Below are positions 7,775 to 14,751 of a DNA stretch of 18,133 nucleotides, piece after piece. This DNA is from Snowella sp031396835 (GTDB taxonomy: Bacteria > Cyanobacteriota > Cyanobacteriia > Cyanobacteriales > Microcystaceae). Under the pieces are notes generated by a model. The model was given only the letters and a program-made list of their open reading frames with translations, made no database searches and was not told where the DNA came from. The stretch lies in assembly GCA_031396835.1 (NCBI GenBank), contig JANNLO010000080.1, positions 1 through 18,133 of the forward strand, in the 5' to 3' direction. Position 1 is the stretch's first letter. Every line of letters begins with the position of its first letter. Both the position numbers and the translations under genes were made by a program.

Positions 7775-8113
7775 TTGAAAAAAATAGAAGCCATCATCCG
7801 CCCTTTTAAATTAGATGATGTAAAAATTGCCCTAGTCAATGCTGGCATTGTTGGGATGACGGTGCTAGAAGTGCGGGGTTTTGGTCGTCAAAAGGGTCAA
7901 ACCGAACGCTATCGGGGATCAGAATATACCGTCGAGTTCCTGCAAAAACTCAAAATAGAAATTGTTGTCGAAGACGCTCAGGTCGATATGGTGGTAGAAA
8001 AAATCATTTCTGCTGCTCGTACTGGCGAAATTGGCGATGGCAAAATCTTCATTAGTCCTATTGAGACGGTTATTCGGATTCGGACAAGCGAGAAAAATCT
8101 AGAAGCTATCTAA
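7775..8113 (+). CDS. glnB: PII nitrogen-regulatory signal protein
   Basis: The 112-residue protein is the trimeric PII sensor that reads 2-oxoglutarate and ATP/ADP and controls targets such as NAGK, PipX and transporters. The length is exactly that of cyanobacterial PII. The T-loop (about 37-55, GFGRQKGQTERYRGSEYTVE) contains Ser49, the residue phosphorylated in cyanobacteria, and Tyr51, which is uridylylated in other bacteria. The ATP-binding B- and C-loop residues are present (TGEIGDGKIF, 83-92, with Lys90; RIR at 101-103). The start is TTG at 7775, supported by a strong Shine-Dalgarno GAGGAG (7761-7766) eight bases upstream. It is monocistronic, with an NtcA box about 100 bases upstream. 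Confidence 0.97.
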   Translation: MKKIEAIIRPFKLDDVKIALVNAGIVGMTVLEVRGFGRQKGQTERYRGSEYTVEFLQKLKIEIVVEDAQVDMVVEKIISAARTGEIGDGKIFISPIETVIRIRTSEKNLEAI

Positions 8114-8114
8114 A

Positions 8115-8155
8115 CTTTTGATTTTTTGGATCAAATTATTGGCTCAAATCAAAAG
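8115..8155. terminator. Inverted repeat between glnB and the convergent pyrophosphatase gene
   Basis: CTTTTGATTT (8115-8124) and AAATCAAAAG (8146-8155) form a perfect 10-base inverted repeat around a 21-base loop, immediately after the glnB stop and 38 bases beyond the end of the convergent gene. The position suits a bidirectional transcription stop. The stem is AT-rich and has no T-run after either arm, so it is not a classical intrinsic terminator. Confidence 0.35.
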
Positions 8156-8193
8156 AACAGATTTTGCTGATTTGATTAGATAATCGTTTGATC

Positions 8194-8766
8194 TCAGCTT
8201 AAGTTAGACCATTGGGGGAGTAAGGTCGCAAAGGCTCGCCCCCGATGACTGACCTGATGTTTTTGTTCGATTGACATTTCCGCAAAAGTTTTTTGGTATT
8301 GGGGAACATAAAAAATCGGATCGTAGCCAAAGCCGCCTGTTCCTTTGATTTTTTTAAGAATTTCTCCTGAACAAATGCCTTCACTTTGAATTGCAATTGA
8401 GCCATCAGGCCGTGCAATTGCGATCGCACAAACAAATTTTGCTTTTCGGTTGGTTTGTTCCCCTAATTCTCGTAATAGGCGTTCAATGCGTTCTTGGTCA
8501 GTTTTGCCATAGCGGGCTGAATATAATCCTGGTGCGCCGTCCAACGCTTCCACCGATAAACCTGAATCATCCGCGATCGCCCACTCACCCAAAAACTTAG
8601 CAACTTGAGCCGCTTTCAAACAAGCATTCGCTAAAAAAGTGGTTTCTGTCTCTTCAATTTCTAATTCTGAAGGTTTTAAAACCAATTCCCAATCCAAACC
8701 CAGCAAATAAGCTTGAATTTCTGCTAACTTACCAGGATTTCCAGTCGCAACAACTAATTTTTTCAT
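8194..8766 (-). CDS. rdgB: XTP/dITP pyrophosphatase (RdgB/HAM1)
   Basis: This 190-residue house-cleaning enzyme hydrolyses dITP, dXTP/XTP and ITP to monophosphates, keeping deaminated purines out of DNA and RNA. All family motifs are present: ATGNPGKLAEI (7-17) for phosphate binding, DDSGLSVEALDGAPGLYSARY (66-86) with the catalytic/metal-binding acidic pair Asp66-Asp67, FGYDPIF (146-152) for the base, and the C-terminal SHRGRA (173-178). The length is normal. The ATG at 8766 sits directly before the first motif. It is convergent with glnB and divergent from the gene at 8910. Confidence 0.95.
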   Translation of the reverse strand: MKKLVVATGNPGKLAEIQAYLLGLDWELVLKPSELEIEETETTFLANACLKAAQVAKFLGEWAIADDSGLSVEALDGAPGLYSARYGKTDQERIERLLRELGEQTNRKAKFVCAIAIARPDGSIAIQSEGICSGEILKKIKGTGGFGYDPIFYVPQYQKTFAEMSIEQKHQVSHRGRAFATLLPQWSNLS

Positions 8767-8858
8767 TAATAATTTTTCTCACTAGATATTCTCAGAATAT
8801 TTTATTAGAATTTATATTGTAAATTGATAGTCTAAATACGAAAAACGATCACAAATAT

Positions 8859-8876
8859 TTTGATCACTTTGATCAC
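8859..8876 (+). repeat. Tandem 9-base repeat TTTGATCAC x2
   Basis: Two head-to-tail copies of TTTGATCAC (8859-8867 and 8868-8876) lie 33 bases upstream of the next gene's ATG. A third GATCAC occurs at 8847-8852. The core TGATCA is palindromic, so two adjacent dyads result. It lies in the divergent promoter region of rdgB and the phasin-like gene and may bind a regulator, or be chance in AT-rich DNA. Confidence 0.4.
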
Positions 8877-8909
8877 TCTGTAATTTATCAACTCTTCTTT
8901 ATAATAATC

Positions 8910-9281
8910 ATGGACAAAACTGCTCTCTTTCAGAAACTCCAGCAAGGTTTACACGTCACCGTTGGCGCAACTGTAGATTTTATAGAAACCATCCAAGACC
9001 CTGAAAAACGCCATCAAACTTTGTCTGAATTGCAAAGCAGCCTTGATCAGCAAGCTCAACAATGGTCAGAAAAAGGTCTGGTGACCGAAGAAGAAGCTCG
9101 CCGTTTGATTGATAGCTGGTTAGCGAAATATAAACCATCGGGTTCTGCTGCTGGTGGCAATAATCGGACAACGGGAGCAATTAGTGTTACTTATACTGAG
9201 CAAGCGGAAATTCAAGCTCTTACGGAACAAATTATTGCCTTAAAAACAGAGTTAGAACTGGCTCGTGCTAGTAATAATTAA
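8910..9281 (+). CDS. Small helical, phasin/PhaF-like protein
   Basis: The 123-residue soluble protein appears to be all helix. The N-terminal half (LFQKLQQGLHVTVGATVDFIETIQD...) is amphipathic. The segment EKGLVTEEEARRLIDSWLAKY (about 54-74) strongly resembles the linker of phasin-like granule-associated proteins, in which GLVTxEEAxxLVDxL is common. A Gly/Ser/Asn-rich linker (about 76-86) leads to a short C-terminal coiled coil (EIQALTEQIIALKTELELARA, about 98-118). I do not know its specific function; attachment to a granule, lipid or protein surface is only suggested by this similarity. A TATAAT hexamer lies at 8900-8905, very close to the ATG. A terminator-like hairpin follows at 9345. Confidence 0.75.
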   Translation: MDKTALFQKLQQGLHVTVGATVDFIETIQDPEKRHQTLSELQSSLDQQAQQWSEKGLVTEEEARRLIDSWLAKYKPSGSAAGGNNRTTGAISVTYTEQAEIQALTEQIIALKTELELARASNN

Positions 9282-9344
9282 TCATTCTTTTGTTCGAGTT
9301 ATTCAAAATCACAATAAGCCCAAAATATAAGTTGGAGTGGCAGA

Positions 9345-9380
9345 AGAGAGGAATTGTTATCTTTTCTCTCTGTTTTTTTT
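9345..9380 (+). terminator. Rho-independent terminator downstream of the phasin-like gene
   Basis: AGAGAGGAA (9345-9353) pairs with TTTCTCTCT (9363-9371) to make a 9-base-pair stem with one G-U pair and a 9-base loop. It is followed by G and eight T residues (9373-9380). This has the shape of an intrinsic terminator on the plus strand, 64 bases past the stop codon. The stem is only moderately strong. Confidence 0.6.
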
Positions 9381-9565
9381 GCGTGTTTTTTAATAAGTTG
9401 ATAAATACTCATGCAAAATTCTAGACAATAATGCGATCGCCTTCGGAATTATTGCTGACTATACTGAAAAATCTTAGCTGACAAAACAAAAATGTTGTGT
9501 TCAAATGAAATCTCACTTCTTTCCCACTTAAAAAATACACACTTAGACTTAGGCAAATATGTGTT

Positions 9566-9691
9566 CTAAAGTTCTAGATATTTGATTGCTTTCAGCCGTT
9601 TTCTTATATATTCCTGCTGATATTTGTAAAATAATTTTTCCCATTCCTCTGTGTCAAATTTTATTACTTTTAATTGTTTTGCTCTATTCAT
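9566..9691 (-). pseudogene. Truncated N-terminus of an IS630-type transposase
   Basis: A 41-codon frame begins with ATG at 9691 behind a good Shine-Dalgarno (AGGAGAAG) and encodes MNRAKQLKVIKFDTEEWEK, continuing into YKYQQEYIRKRLKAIKYL before stopping at TAG. The QQEYIRKRLKAIKYL pattern resembles the start of the N-terminal helix-turn-helix region of cyanobacterial IS630/Tc1-mariner-type transposases, as I recall them. The remainder of the helix-turn-helix and the whole DDE domain are missing. I therefore read it as the 5' stub of a decayed insertion sequence. The family call rests on memory of similar sequences. Confidence 0.5.
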
Positions 9692-9716
9692 GAATTCTTC
9701 TCCTATTTAAGTTTAA

Positions 9717-9866
9717 TTCTACACTGGGAAGGGAGTAGAAACTTATTCTCTTCCTGCCTTAAATCGCCTTTATCAAGCCACCCAAGACCCCAGCATTTTA
9801 GAAGCGATCGCCCAACTTTTCGGCGTAACTATTGAAGAAATTGCCATCCTTTTTGAGGAGCTTTAG
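9717..9866 (+). pseudogene. C-terminal remnant of an unidentified protein
   Basis: A 49-codon stretch follows an in-frame stop, has no ATG, GTG or TTG at a plausible start, and ends in TAG. It encodes a good-looking helical peptide: YTGKGVETYSLPALNRLY, then QATQDPSILEAIAQLFGVTI and EEIAILFEEL. Composition and a HIP1 site in frame suggest true former coding sequence. The ILEAIAQLFGVTIEEI segment could be part of a small helix-turn-helix or antitoxin-like protein, but I do not recognise the family. Confidence 0.4.
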
Positions 9867-9983
9867 AAGGGATCAAACCTTGATGATAGCCAACGAATCC
9901 TAAATATTAACTATCTCTAATAGATGCTAAACTTTAAAAATTTATAACCGTAATCACAACTGACTTTATCAAGCAATTATTAT

Positions 9984-10736
9984 ATGAACTGGGAAATTTC
10001 AACATTTATTACAAATCCTTGGAGTATGGCTGTCGCGTTAAATAGTTTTCTGCTGGCGATCGCGTTTATCCTACCCAAGAAATTATTAACATCGGCGGGT
10101 TATCTCCATGCGTGGGTTTTAGGAGTCATTATTTGGGGAAGCTTGGGTTGGAAGGGTTACGCGATCGTCATGTTTTATTTTCTCTTTGGTTCAGCCGTCA
10201 CTCGCATTGGTTTGAAACAAAAAGAAGCAGAAGGCATTGCAGAAAAACGATCAGGACAGCGCGGCCCAGAAAATGTTTGGGGTTCAGCTTTAGCGGGAGC
10301 TATTTGTGCATTATTAACCTTATTTGTCGAACCTGCTTGGCAAAGCTTATTATTGCTGGGTTATGTCGCCAGTTTTAGCACAAAATTATCCGACACAACG
10401 GCCAGCGAAGTGGGAAAAGCTTATGGCAAAAGCACTTTTTTGATTACAAACCTCAAAGCCGTACCACGCGGAACCGAAGGCGCAATCAGTTTAGAAGGCA
10501 CTTTGGCGGGAATTGTGGGTTCATTGTTGATTGCTTTGTTGGCTTGGGGATTGGGTATGATTGATGGCTATGGAATTGTTTGGTGTGCGATCGCGGCTTT
10601 TGGGGCAACTAATATAGAAAGTTTGATTGGTGCAACGTTGCAAACCCAGTGGAATTGGTTAACTAATGAAATTGTCAATGCTATTAATACGATTATTGGG
10701 GCGGCGATCGCAATTCTTTTGGGATTTTGGGGCTAA
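9984..10736 (+). CDS. DUF92/TIGR00297 membrane protein, VTE6-like phytyl-phosphate kinase candidate
   Basis: The 250-residue protein is largely membrane-embedded, with hydrophobic segments at about 14-30, 42-52, 58-75, 100-115, 120-131, 173-192, 195-210 and 233-249. The conserved motifs of the family are present: KLSDTTASEVGKAYGK (134-149) and PRGTEGAISLEGTLAG (161-176). Arabidopsis VTE6, of the same family, phosphorylates phytyl phosphate to phytyl diphosphate for tocopherol and phylloquinone synthesis from chlorophyll-derived phytol; a Synechocystis homologue is known. The same role is likely here. The ATG at 9984 precedes the first membrane segment. The next gene starts five bases after its stop, so the two probably form an operon. 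Confidence 0.88.
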   Translation: MNWEISTFITNPWSMAVALNSFLLAIAFILPKKLLTSAGYLHAWVLGVIIWGSLGWKGYAIVMFYFLFGSAVTRIGLKQKEAEGIAEKRSGQRGPENVWGSALAGAICALLTLFVEPAWQSLLLLGYVASFSTKLSDTTASEVGKAYGKSTFLITNLKAVPRGTEGAISLEGTLAGIVGSLLIALLAWGLGMIDGYGIVWCAIAAFGATNIESLIGATLQTQWNWLTNEIVNAINTIIGAAIAILLGFWG

Positions 10737-10741
10737 TAAAA

Positions 10742-11752
10742 ATGATCAATAAAAAAATGTTTGTCACAGGAGGAACGGGATTTGTTGGTGCAAATCTGAT
10801 TCGCTTATTGTTAGAAGAAGGTTATAAAGTTAAGGCCTTAGTTCGTCCTAATAGTTGTCTTGATAATCTCAAAGGTTTAGATATTGAACTGGTTCAAGGT
10901 GACTTAAATGATCCCAATTTAAGCGAAAAAATGCGAGATTGTCAGGGATTATTTCATGTCGCGGCTCACTATTCTCTCTGGCAAAAAGATCGTGGTCAAC
11001 TTTATCAAAGTAATGTTTTAGGCACTCGACAAATTCTTATTTCAGCAAAAAAAGCTGGGGTTGAACGCTGCATTTATACCAGTTCAGTTGCGGCGATCGG
11101 ATTAGATAAAACTGGAAAATCGGTTGATGAAAATTTTCAAAGTCCCGTCGAAGTATTAATAGGAGAATATAAAAAATCTAAATATTGGGCAGAGCAAGAA
11201 GCCATCAAAGCCGCTCAATTTGGTCAAGATGTGGTGATTGTCAGTCCTAGTACGCCCATTGGCCCTTGGGATATCAAACCTACACCGACAGGCGACATTA
11301 TCCTTCGTTTTTTGCGGCGACAAATGCCTGCTTATGTGGAAACTGGTTTAAATTTAATTGATGTGCGCGATGTGGCAAAAGGTCATTTACTTGCTTGGGA
11401 AAAAGGAAAAAGTGGCGATCGCTATATTTTGGGAAATAAAAATCTTAGCCTTAAAGAAATCTTAGAAATCTTATCTCAAATTACAGGACTTTCTGCCCCA
11501 CAAAATACTGTTCCTCTGTGGCTACCTTTAGCTGTTGCTTGGTGTGATGAAAAACTTTTGGCTCCCTTAGGAAAAAAGCCTTCTGTTCCCCTCGATGGTG
11601 TGAGAATGTCAGCCCATTCCATGTATTACAATGCGAGTAAAGCTGTTCGAGAACTGGGATTACCTCAATCTTCTATTGAGCAAGCTCTAAAAGATTCTGT
11701 AAATTGGTTTATTCAACATCAATATGTCAAAAATTTAAATGTAAAAATGTAA
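10742..11752 (+). CDS. hpnA: NAD-dependent epimerase/dehydratase, HpnA-like (extended SDR)
   Basis: The 336-residue protein has the extended short-chain dehydrogenase fold. The Rossmann motif TGGTGFVG is at residues 9-16, the catalytic YxxxK at Tyr143-Lys147 (EYKKSK), and the active-site Ser in YTSSVAAIG (112-120). LFHVAAHYSLW (70-80) and SPSTPIGPWDIKPTPTG (168-184) are typical of the hopanoid-associated sugar epimerase group (HpnA). The gene name is given on this resemblance; other hopanoid genes are not in the window. The ATG at 10742 is chosen over a TTG at 10727, which would overlap the previous gene and add five residues; ATG 10757 is also possible. It lies five bases after the VTE6-like gene and is probably co-transcribed with it. 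Confidence 0.83.
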   Translation: MINKKMFVTGGTGFVGANLIRLLLEEGYKVKALVRPNSCLDNLKGLDIELVQGDLNDPNLSEKMRDCQGLFHVAAHYSLWQKDRGQLYQSNVLGTRQILISAKKAGVERCIYTSSVAAIGLDKTGKSVDENFQSPVEVLIGEYKKSKYWAEQEAIKAAQFGQDVVIVSPSTPIGPWDIKPTPTGDIILRFLRRQMPAYVETGLNLIDVRDVAKGHLLAWEKGKSGDRYILGNKNLSLKEILEILSQITGLSAPQNTVPLWLPLAVAWCDEKLLAPLGKKPSVPLDGVRMSAHSMYYNASKAVRELGLPQSSIEQALKDSVNWFIQHQYVKNLNVKM

Positions 11753-11812
11753 AAAATTGCCTAATTTCAGAAACCAGCGATCGCCTTAATAGATATATTT
11801 AGATAAAATTGA

Positions 11813-11926
11813 TCAATAGTTTTTGAAGCAAAAATAGCAATTGAAGTAGTTAAAAAAGTTACCGAAAAAGACAATAATCAGTACTTAATTTCACATTTAG
11901 AACAAGATTTTATACAAGCTCTAAAA
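11813..11926 (+). pseudogene. Possible small gene remnant without a start codon
   Basis: After an in-frame TGA (11810-11812), the plus strand reads AKIAIEVVKKVTEKDNNQY and LISHLEQDFIQALKL, a convincing helical protein segment. No ATG, GTG or TTG is available, and the frame then runs into the antisense of the DUF1830 gene. It looks like the decayed end of a small protein truncated by rearrangement next to the DUF1830 gene. The family is not recognised, and chance cannot be excluded. Confidence 0.3.
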
Positions 11927-12227
11927 CTGACGAAATATTTTCTTCCTCGTCATCTAAATCATCATCAATTTCGTTATCAACGGCAAGACACTCACAAAGA
12001 ATGGTATCCGACAAGATAGAACTCGCCATCATTCCCGTATGAATTTCTAATTGTGCGTGGGGAAGTGCTTCAAAAACAAGGCGTTGCCCAGGAAAAACAA
12101 CTCGTTCAAAATACCAATTAGGAATATTTGTAATCCGCGCAATTTGAATGTGACTGGTCGCATTAACATAGCAGCAAAGTAAAATGCGCTTTTGATCATT
12201 CGGGACTGGATCAAGTAGCTGAGCCAT
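11910..12227 (-). CDS. DUF1830 domain protein
   Basis: The 105-residue soluble protein matches the cyanobacterial DUF1830 family. The core ILLCCYVNATSHIQIARITN (15-34), followed by IPNWYFERVVFPGQRLVFEA (35-54) and LEIHTGMMASSILSDTI (60-76), is highly characteristic. The C-terminal tail (about 84-105) is strongly acidic (EIDDDLDDEEEN) and looks like a variable extension. The function is unknown. The ATG at 12227 lies 36 bases after the start site predicted from an upstream NtcA-type promoter (12270-12312), so it is probably induced by nitrogen limitation. Confidence 0.9.
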   Translation of the reverse strand: MAQLLDPVPNDQKRILLCCYVNATSHIQIARITNIPNWYFERVVFPGQRLVFEALPHAQLEIHTGMMASSILSDTILCECLAVDNEIDDDLDDEEENISSVLELV

Positions 12228-12269
12228 AATAACTTAAAGAATTTACAATAAAATTTTCATAACTCTCAT

Positions 12270-12312
12270 AAATTAACATTCGTCGATTCCCATCTGCTGT
12301 AAAGATAGTTAC
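12270..12312 (-). promoter_or_regulatory. Canonical NtcA-activated promoter of the DUF1830 gene
   Basis: TGTAAAGATAGTTACA at 12298-12313 contains an exact GTA-N8-TAC core (12299-12312) with the favoured T and A on each side. Reading leftward on the minus strand, exactly 23 bases separate the box from TAATTT (12275 down to 12270), a perfect TAN3T -10 hexamer. This is the textbook geometry of an NtcA class II promoter. The predicted start is near 12263, with a 36-base leader to the ATG. The rest of the 408-base spacer to 12635 holds nothing else I can identify. Confidence 0.72.
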
Positions 12313-12635
12313 AATCAATTTTTTTAACTTTTACTTATTGCTACGTTATCACGCTTAATTTTACGAATCAGAAGAGCGTAATTGGTTTAAATGTTGAAGT
12401 AGCGATCGCTTCTGGATTGCTCCTAAAATCGTGATCTGGCTTTTAATTAGGGGAAAATAGAGGAAATACTGGTAATACTTGAGTTAAACCGAGAACGTTA
12501 AATTATATTAAGATTATTAAAAGAGCATTTATCCTGAACAAAATTTTTAATCAATAGCGACTTAATTCTGCGATCGCCGTTTAGCATTCCCAACAAGCCC
12601 ATAAAACTAAATTTTAGAGTTTAACTCCCATATTT

Positions 12636-14201
12636 ATGATGAATCAGCGCATTCTCTACGTTCGTCTTCCTTGCAATCCCATTTTTCCCATTGGCGTTGT
12701 TTATCTAGCCGATCATGTCCATAAACTTTTGCCCGATCTTGAGCAAAAAATCTTTGATTTGGGGACAATTCCTCCTCTGGATTTTAAAAAAGCGTTAGAT
12801 CAAGCTATTGATGACTTTAAACCAAATTTGCTAGTTTTTTCTTGGCGAGATATTCAAATTTATGCTCCTGTTGGCGGTCGTGGCGGAAATCCTCTCCAAA
12901 ATGCCTTTGAATTTTACTATGCTAAAAATCCTTTGATCAAGCTTCGAGGTGCATTAGGTGGATTAAAGGTAACAACGTCTTATTATAGCGAATTATGGCA
13001 GAATATTGGCTTGATTAAACGAGGCTTAAAACGCGCTAGAAAGTATCATGTCGATGCTCGCGTGGTTATCGGTGGGGGTGCGGTCAGTGTTTTTTATGAA
13101 CAATTGAAAAACCAACTTCCTCAAGGGACAATTGTTTCCGTTGGAGAAGGCGAAACTTTATTAGAAAAATTATTGCAGGGCAAAGAATTTCGAGATGAAC
13201 GTTGTTATGTCGTAGGAGAAAGTGATCCCCGCGATCGCCTCATTCATGAAATCCCCACACCGTTAGAAAAATCTGCTTGTAATTACGACTATATCAGCAC
13301 AATTTGGCCAGAATTTACCTATTATTTACAAGAAAATGACTTTTATATTGGCGTACAAACCAAACGCGGCTGTCCCCACAATTGTTGTTACTGCATTTAC
13401 ACCGTTGTAGAAGGCAAACAAGTTCGTATTAATCCCGCCGATGAAGTTGTAGCCGAAATTCGTCAACTTTATGACCGAGGAATTCGCAATTTTTGGTTTA
13501 CCGATGCTCAATTTATTCCTGCTAAAAAATTTATTGATGATGCTATTGAACTATTAGAAAAAATTGTTGAATCTGGCATGACAGATATTCATTGGGCGGC
13601 CTATATTCGAGCAGATAATTTAACACCTTATCTTTGTGATTTGATGGTAAAAACGGGGATGAATTATTTTGAAATTGGTATTACCAGTGGTTCCCAGGAA
13701 TTAATTCGGAAAATGCGGATGGGCTACAATTTACGCAACGTTTTACAGAATTGTCGAGATCTAAAAGCAGCAGGTTTTGAAGATATTGTTTCAGTAAATT
13801 ATTCTTTTAATGTGATTGATGAAACTAATGAAACCATTCGCCAAACAATCGCCTATCATCGAGAATTAGAAGCGATTTTTGGGGTAGATAAAGTCGAACC
13901 TGCAATTTTCTTTATTGGCTTGCAACCTCATACTTTATTAGAAGAATATGCGTTTAAAAAGAAGATTTTAAAACCTGGTTATGATCCCATGAGTATTATG
14001 CCCTGGACTGCCAAAAAATTACTTTGGAATCCCGAACCTTTTGGCTCTTTCTTTGGTGAAGTTTGTTTACAAGCTTGGAATCAAAAACCCAATGATTTTG
14101 GCCGAGAAGTAATGCAAATTTTAGAAAATAAACTAGGTCGTGCTGATCTAGAAGAGGCTTTGACTGCTCCTGTCGGCGATCGCGATCTTGTAACTATTTA
14201 A
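12636..14201 (+). CDS. Cobalamin-binding-type/radical SAM protein, BchE-like
   Basis: The 521-residue protein has an N-terminal Rossmann-like domain of the B12-binding type (about 5-185, including VVIGGGAVSV at 143-152 and VSVGEGE at 168-173) and a radical SAM domain from about 238. The [4Fe-4S]-binding CxxxCxxC is intact at Cys246, Cys250 and Cys253 (GCPHNCCYC). No DxHxxG cobalamin-ligand motif is evident, so the first domain may not bind B12 through histidine. The overall plan is that of the BchE/P-methylase superfamily. It resembles cyanobacterial proteins annotated as a photosystem II high-light acclimation radical SAM protein, but I hold that only weakly. The ATG at 12636 is followed at once by another ATG. 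A truncated Uma2 gene follows 19 bases downstream. Confidence 0.88.
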   Translation: MMNQRILYVRLPCNPIFPIGVVYLADHVHKLLPDLEQKIFDLGTIPPLDFKKALDQAIDDFKPNLLVFSWRDIQIYAPVGGRGGNPLQNAFEFYYAKNPLIKLRGALGGLKVTTSYYSELWQNIGLIKRGLKRARKYHVDARVVIGGGAVSVFYEQLKNQLPQGTIVSVGEGETLLEKLLQGKEFRDERCYVVGESDPRDRLIHEIPTPLEKSACNYDYISTIWPEFTYYLQENDFYIGVQTKRGCPHNCCYCIYTVVEGKQVRINPADEVVAEIRQLYDRGIRNFWFTDAQFIPAKKFIDDAIELLEKIVESGMTDIHWAAYIRADNLTPYLCDLMVKTGMNYFEIGITSGSQELIRKMRMGYNLRNVLQNCRDLKAAGFEDIVSVNYSFNVIDETNETIRQTIAYHRELEAIFGVDKVEPAIFFIGLQPHTLLEEYAFKKKILKPGYDPMSIMPWTAKKLLWNPEPFGSFFGEVCLQAWNQKPNDFGREVMQILENKLGRADLEEALTAPVGDRDLVTI

Positions 14202-14220
14202 TCATCTTAGGAAATTAAAA

Positions 14221-14481
14221 ATGAGATGGGAAGAAGTTTGCAAAAATCAACAATTACAAAATTTACCCTTCAAAATTGAACTCAACAAATGGGGACAAAT
14301 TGTAATGAGTCCAGTAAAGATTAAACATTCTTTTTATCAAGGAAGAATTCAACGTTTATTGGCATCTTTATTGCAAACAGGAGAAGTTATGCCAGAGCTT
14401 GCTATTAATATATCTGATGCACTACCTAAAAATGATGCGTTACATTTGTTAATAGCAAAGTCCAGAATCATCTTAATTTAA
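14221..14481 (+). pseudogene. Truncated Uma2-family (DUF820) endonuclease-like gene
   Basis: The 86-codon frame begins MRWEEVCKNQQLQNLPFKIE and continues with LNKWGQIVMSP, the standard N-terminus of Uma2/DUF820 proteins, which are abundant in cyanobacteria and have a restriction-endonuclease-like fold. Full-length members have about 190 residues. Here similarity ends near residue 68 (AINISDALPK), just where the conserved SDGVKVADV-type catalytic strand should begin; the remaining 18 residues look unrelated. The C-terminal half and active site are absent from the next 270 bases, so this is a deletion remnant. It may be co-transcribed with the radical SAM gene by position only. Confidence 0.72.
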
Positions 14482-14751
14482 ATCTAAAATAGTTCACCTT
14501 TCTCCAGGCCGCCAAGAATGTTTTTAATTTTTAACAAAAATAACCCTATTCATCTAATTTAGATAATTAATAATTTAGAAATATTGCCAAGAAAAGCCTG
14601 AACAACTAGATTTATTTTTGACTTGACTATTAATTAATAAAAATATTGGCGTTAACTTATTAATTATTATTATTCAAGGTTGTTGAAAGAATTATATTGA
14701 ATAGAATTTTTAGATAAAGAAATGATTTTTTGAATTTAATTACTTATTAAT

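Larger units (their letters stand above)
9381..9983. other. Degenerate intergenic region with gene remnants
   Basis: About 600 bases with no intact gene. It holds two recognisable fragments, described separately: a minus-strand transposase start (9566-9691) and a plus-strand protein tail (9717-9866). A short plus-strand stretch around the HIP1 site at 9431 also reads like protein (NNAIAFGIIADYTEKS, then stop) but has no start. I could not identify the terminal inverted repeats or target duplications of an insertion element. Confidence 0.55.

Noticed and set aside
10727..10741. TTG start of the epimerase overlapping the DUF92 gene
   Set aside because: ATG 10742 gives the normal N-terminus just before the Rossmann motif; the TTG has no ribosome site and lies within the previous gene.
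12228..12635. HLR1/RpaB-type site upstream of the radical SAM gene
   Set aside because: Single TTACA-like half sites occur, but no properly spaced pair, so light-stress control cannot be supported from sequence.
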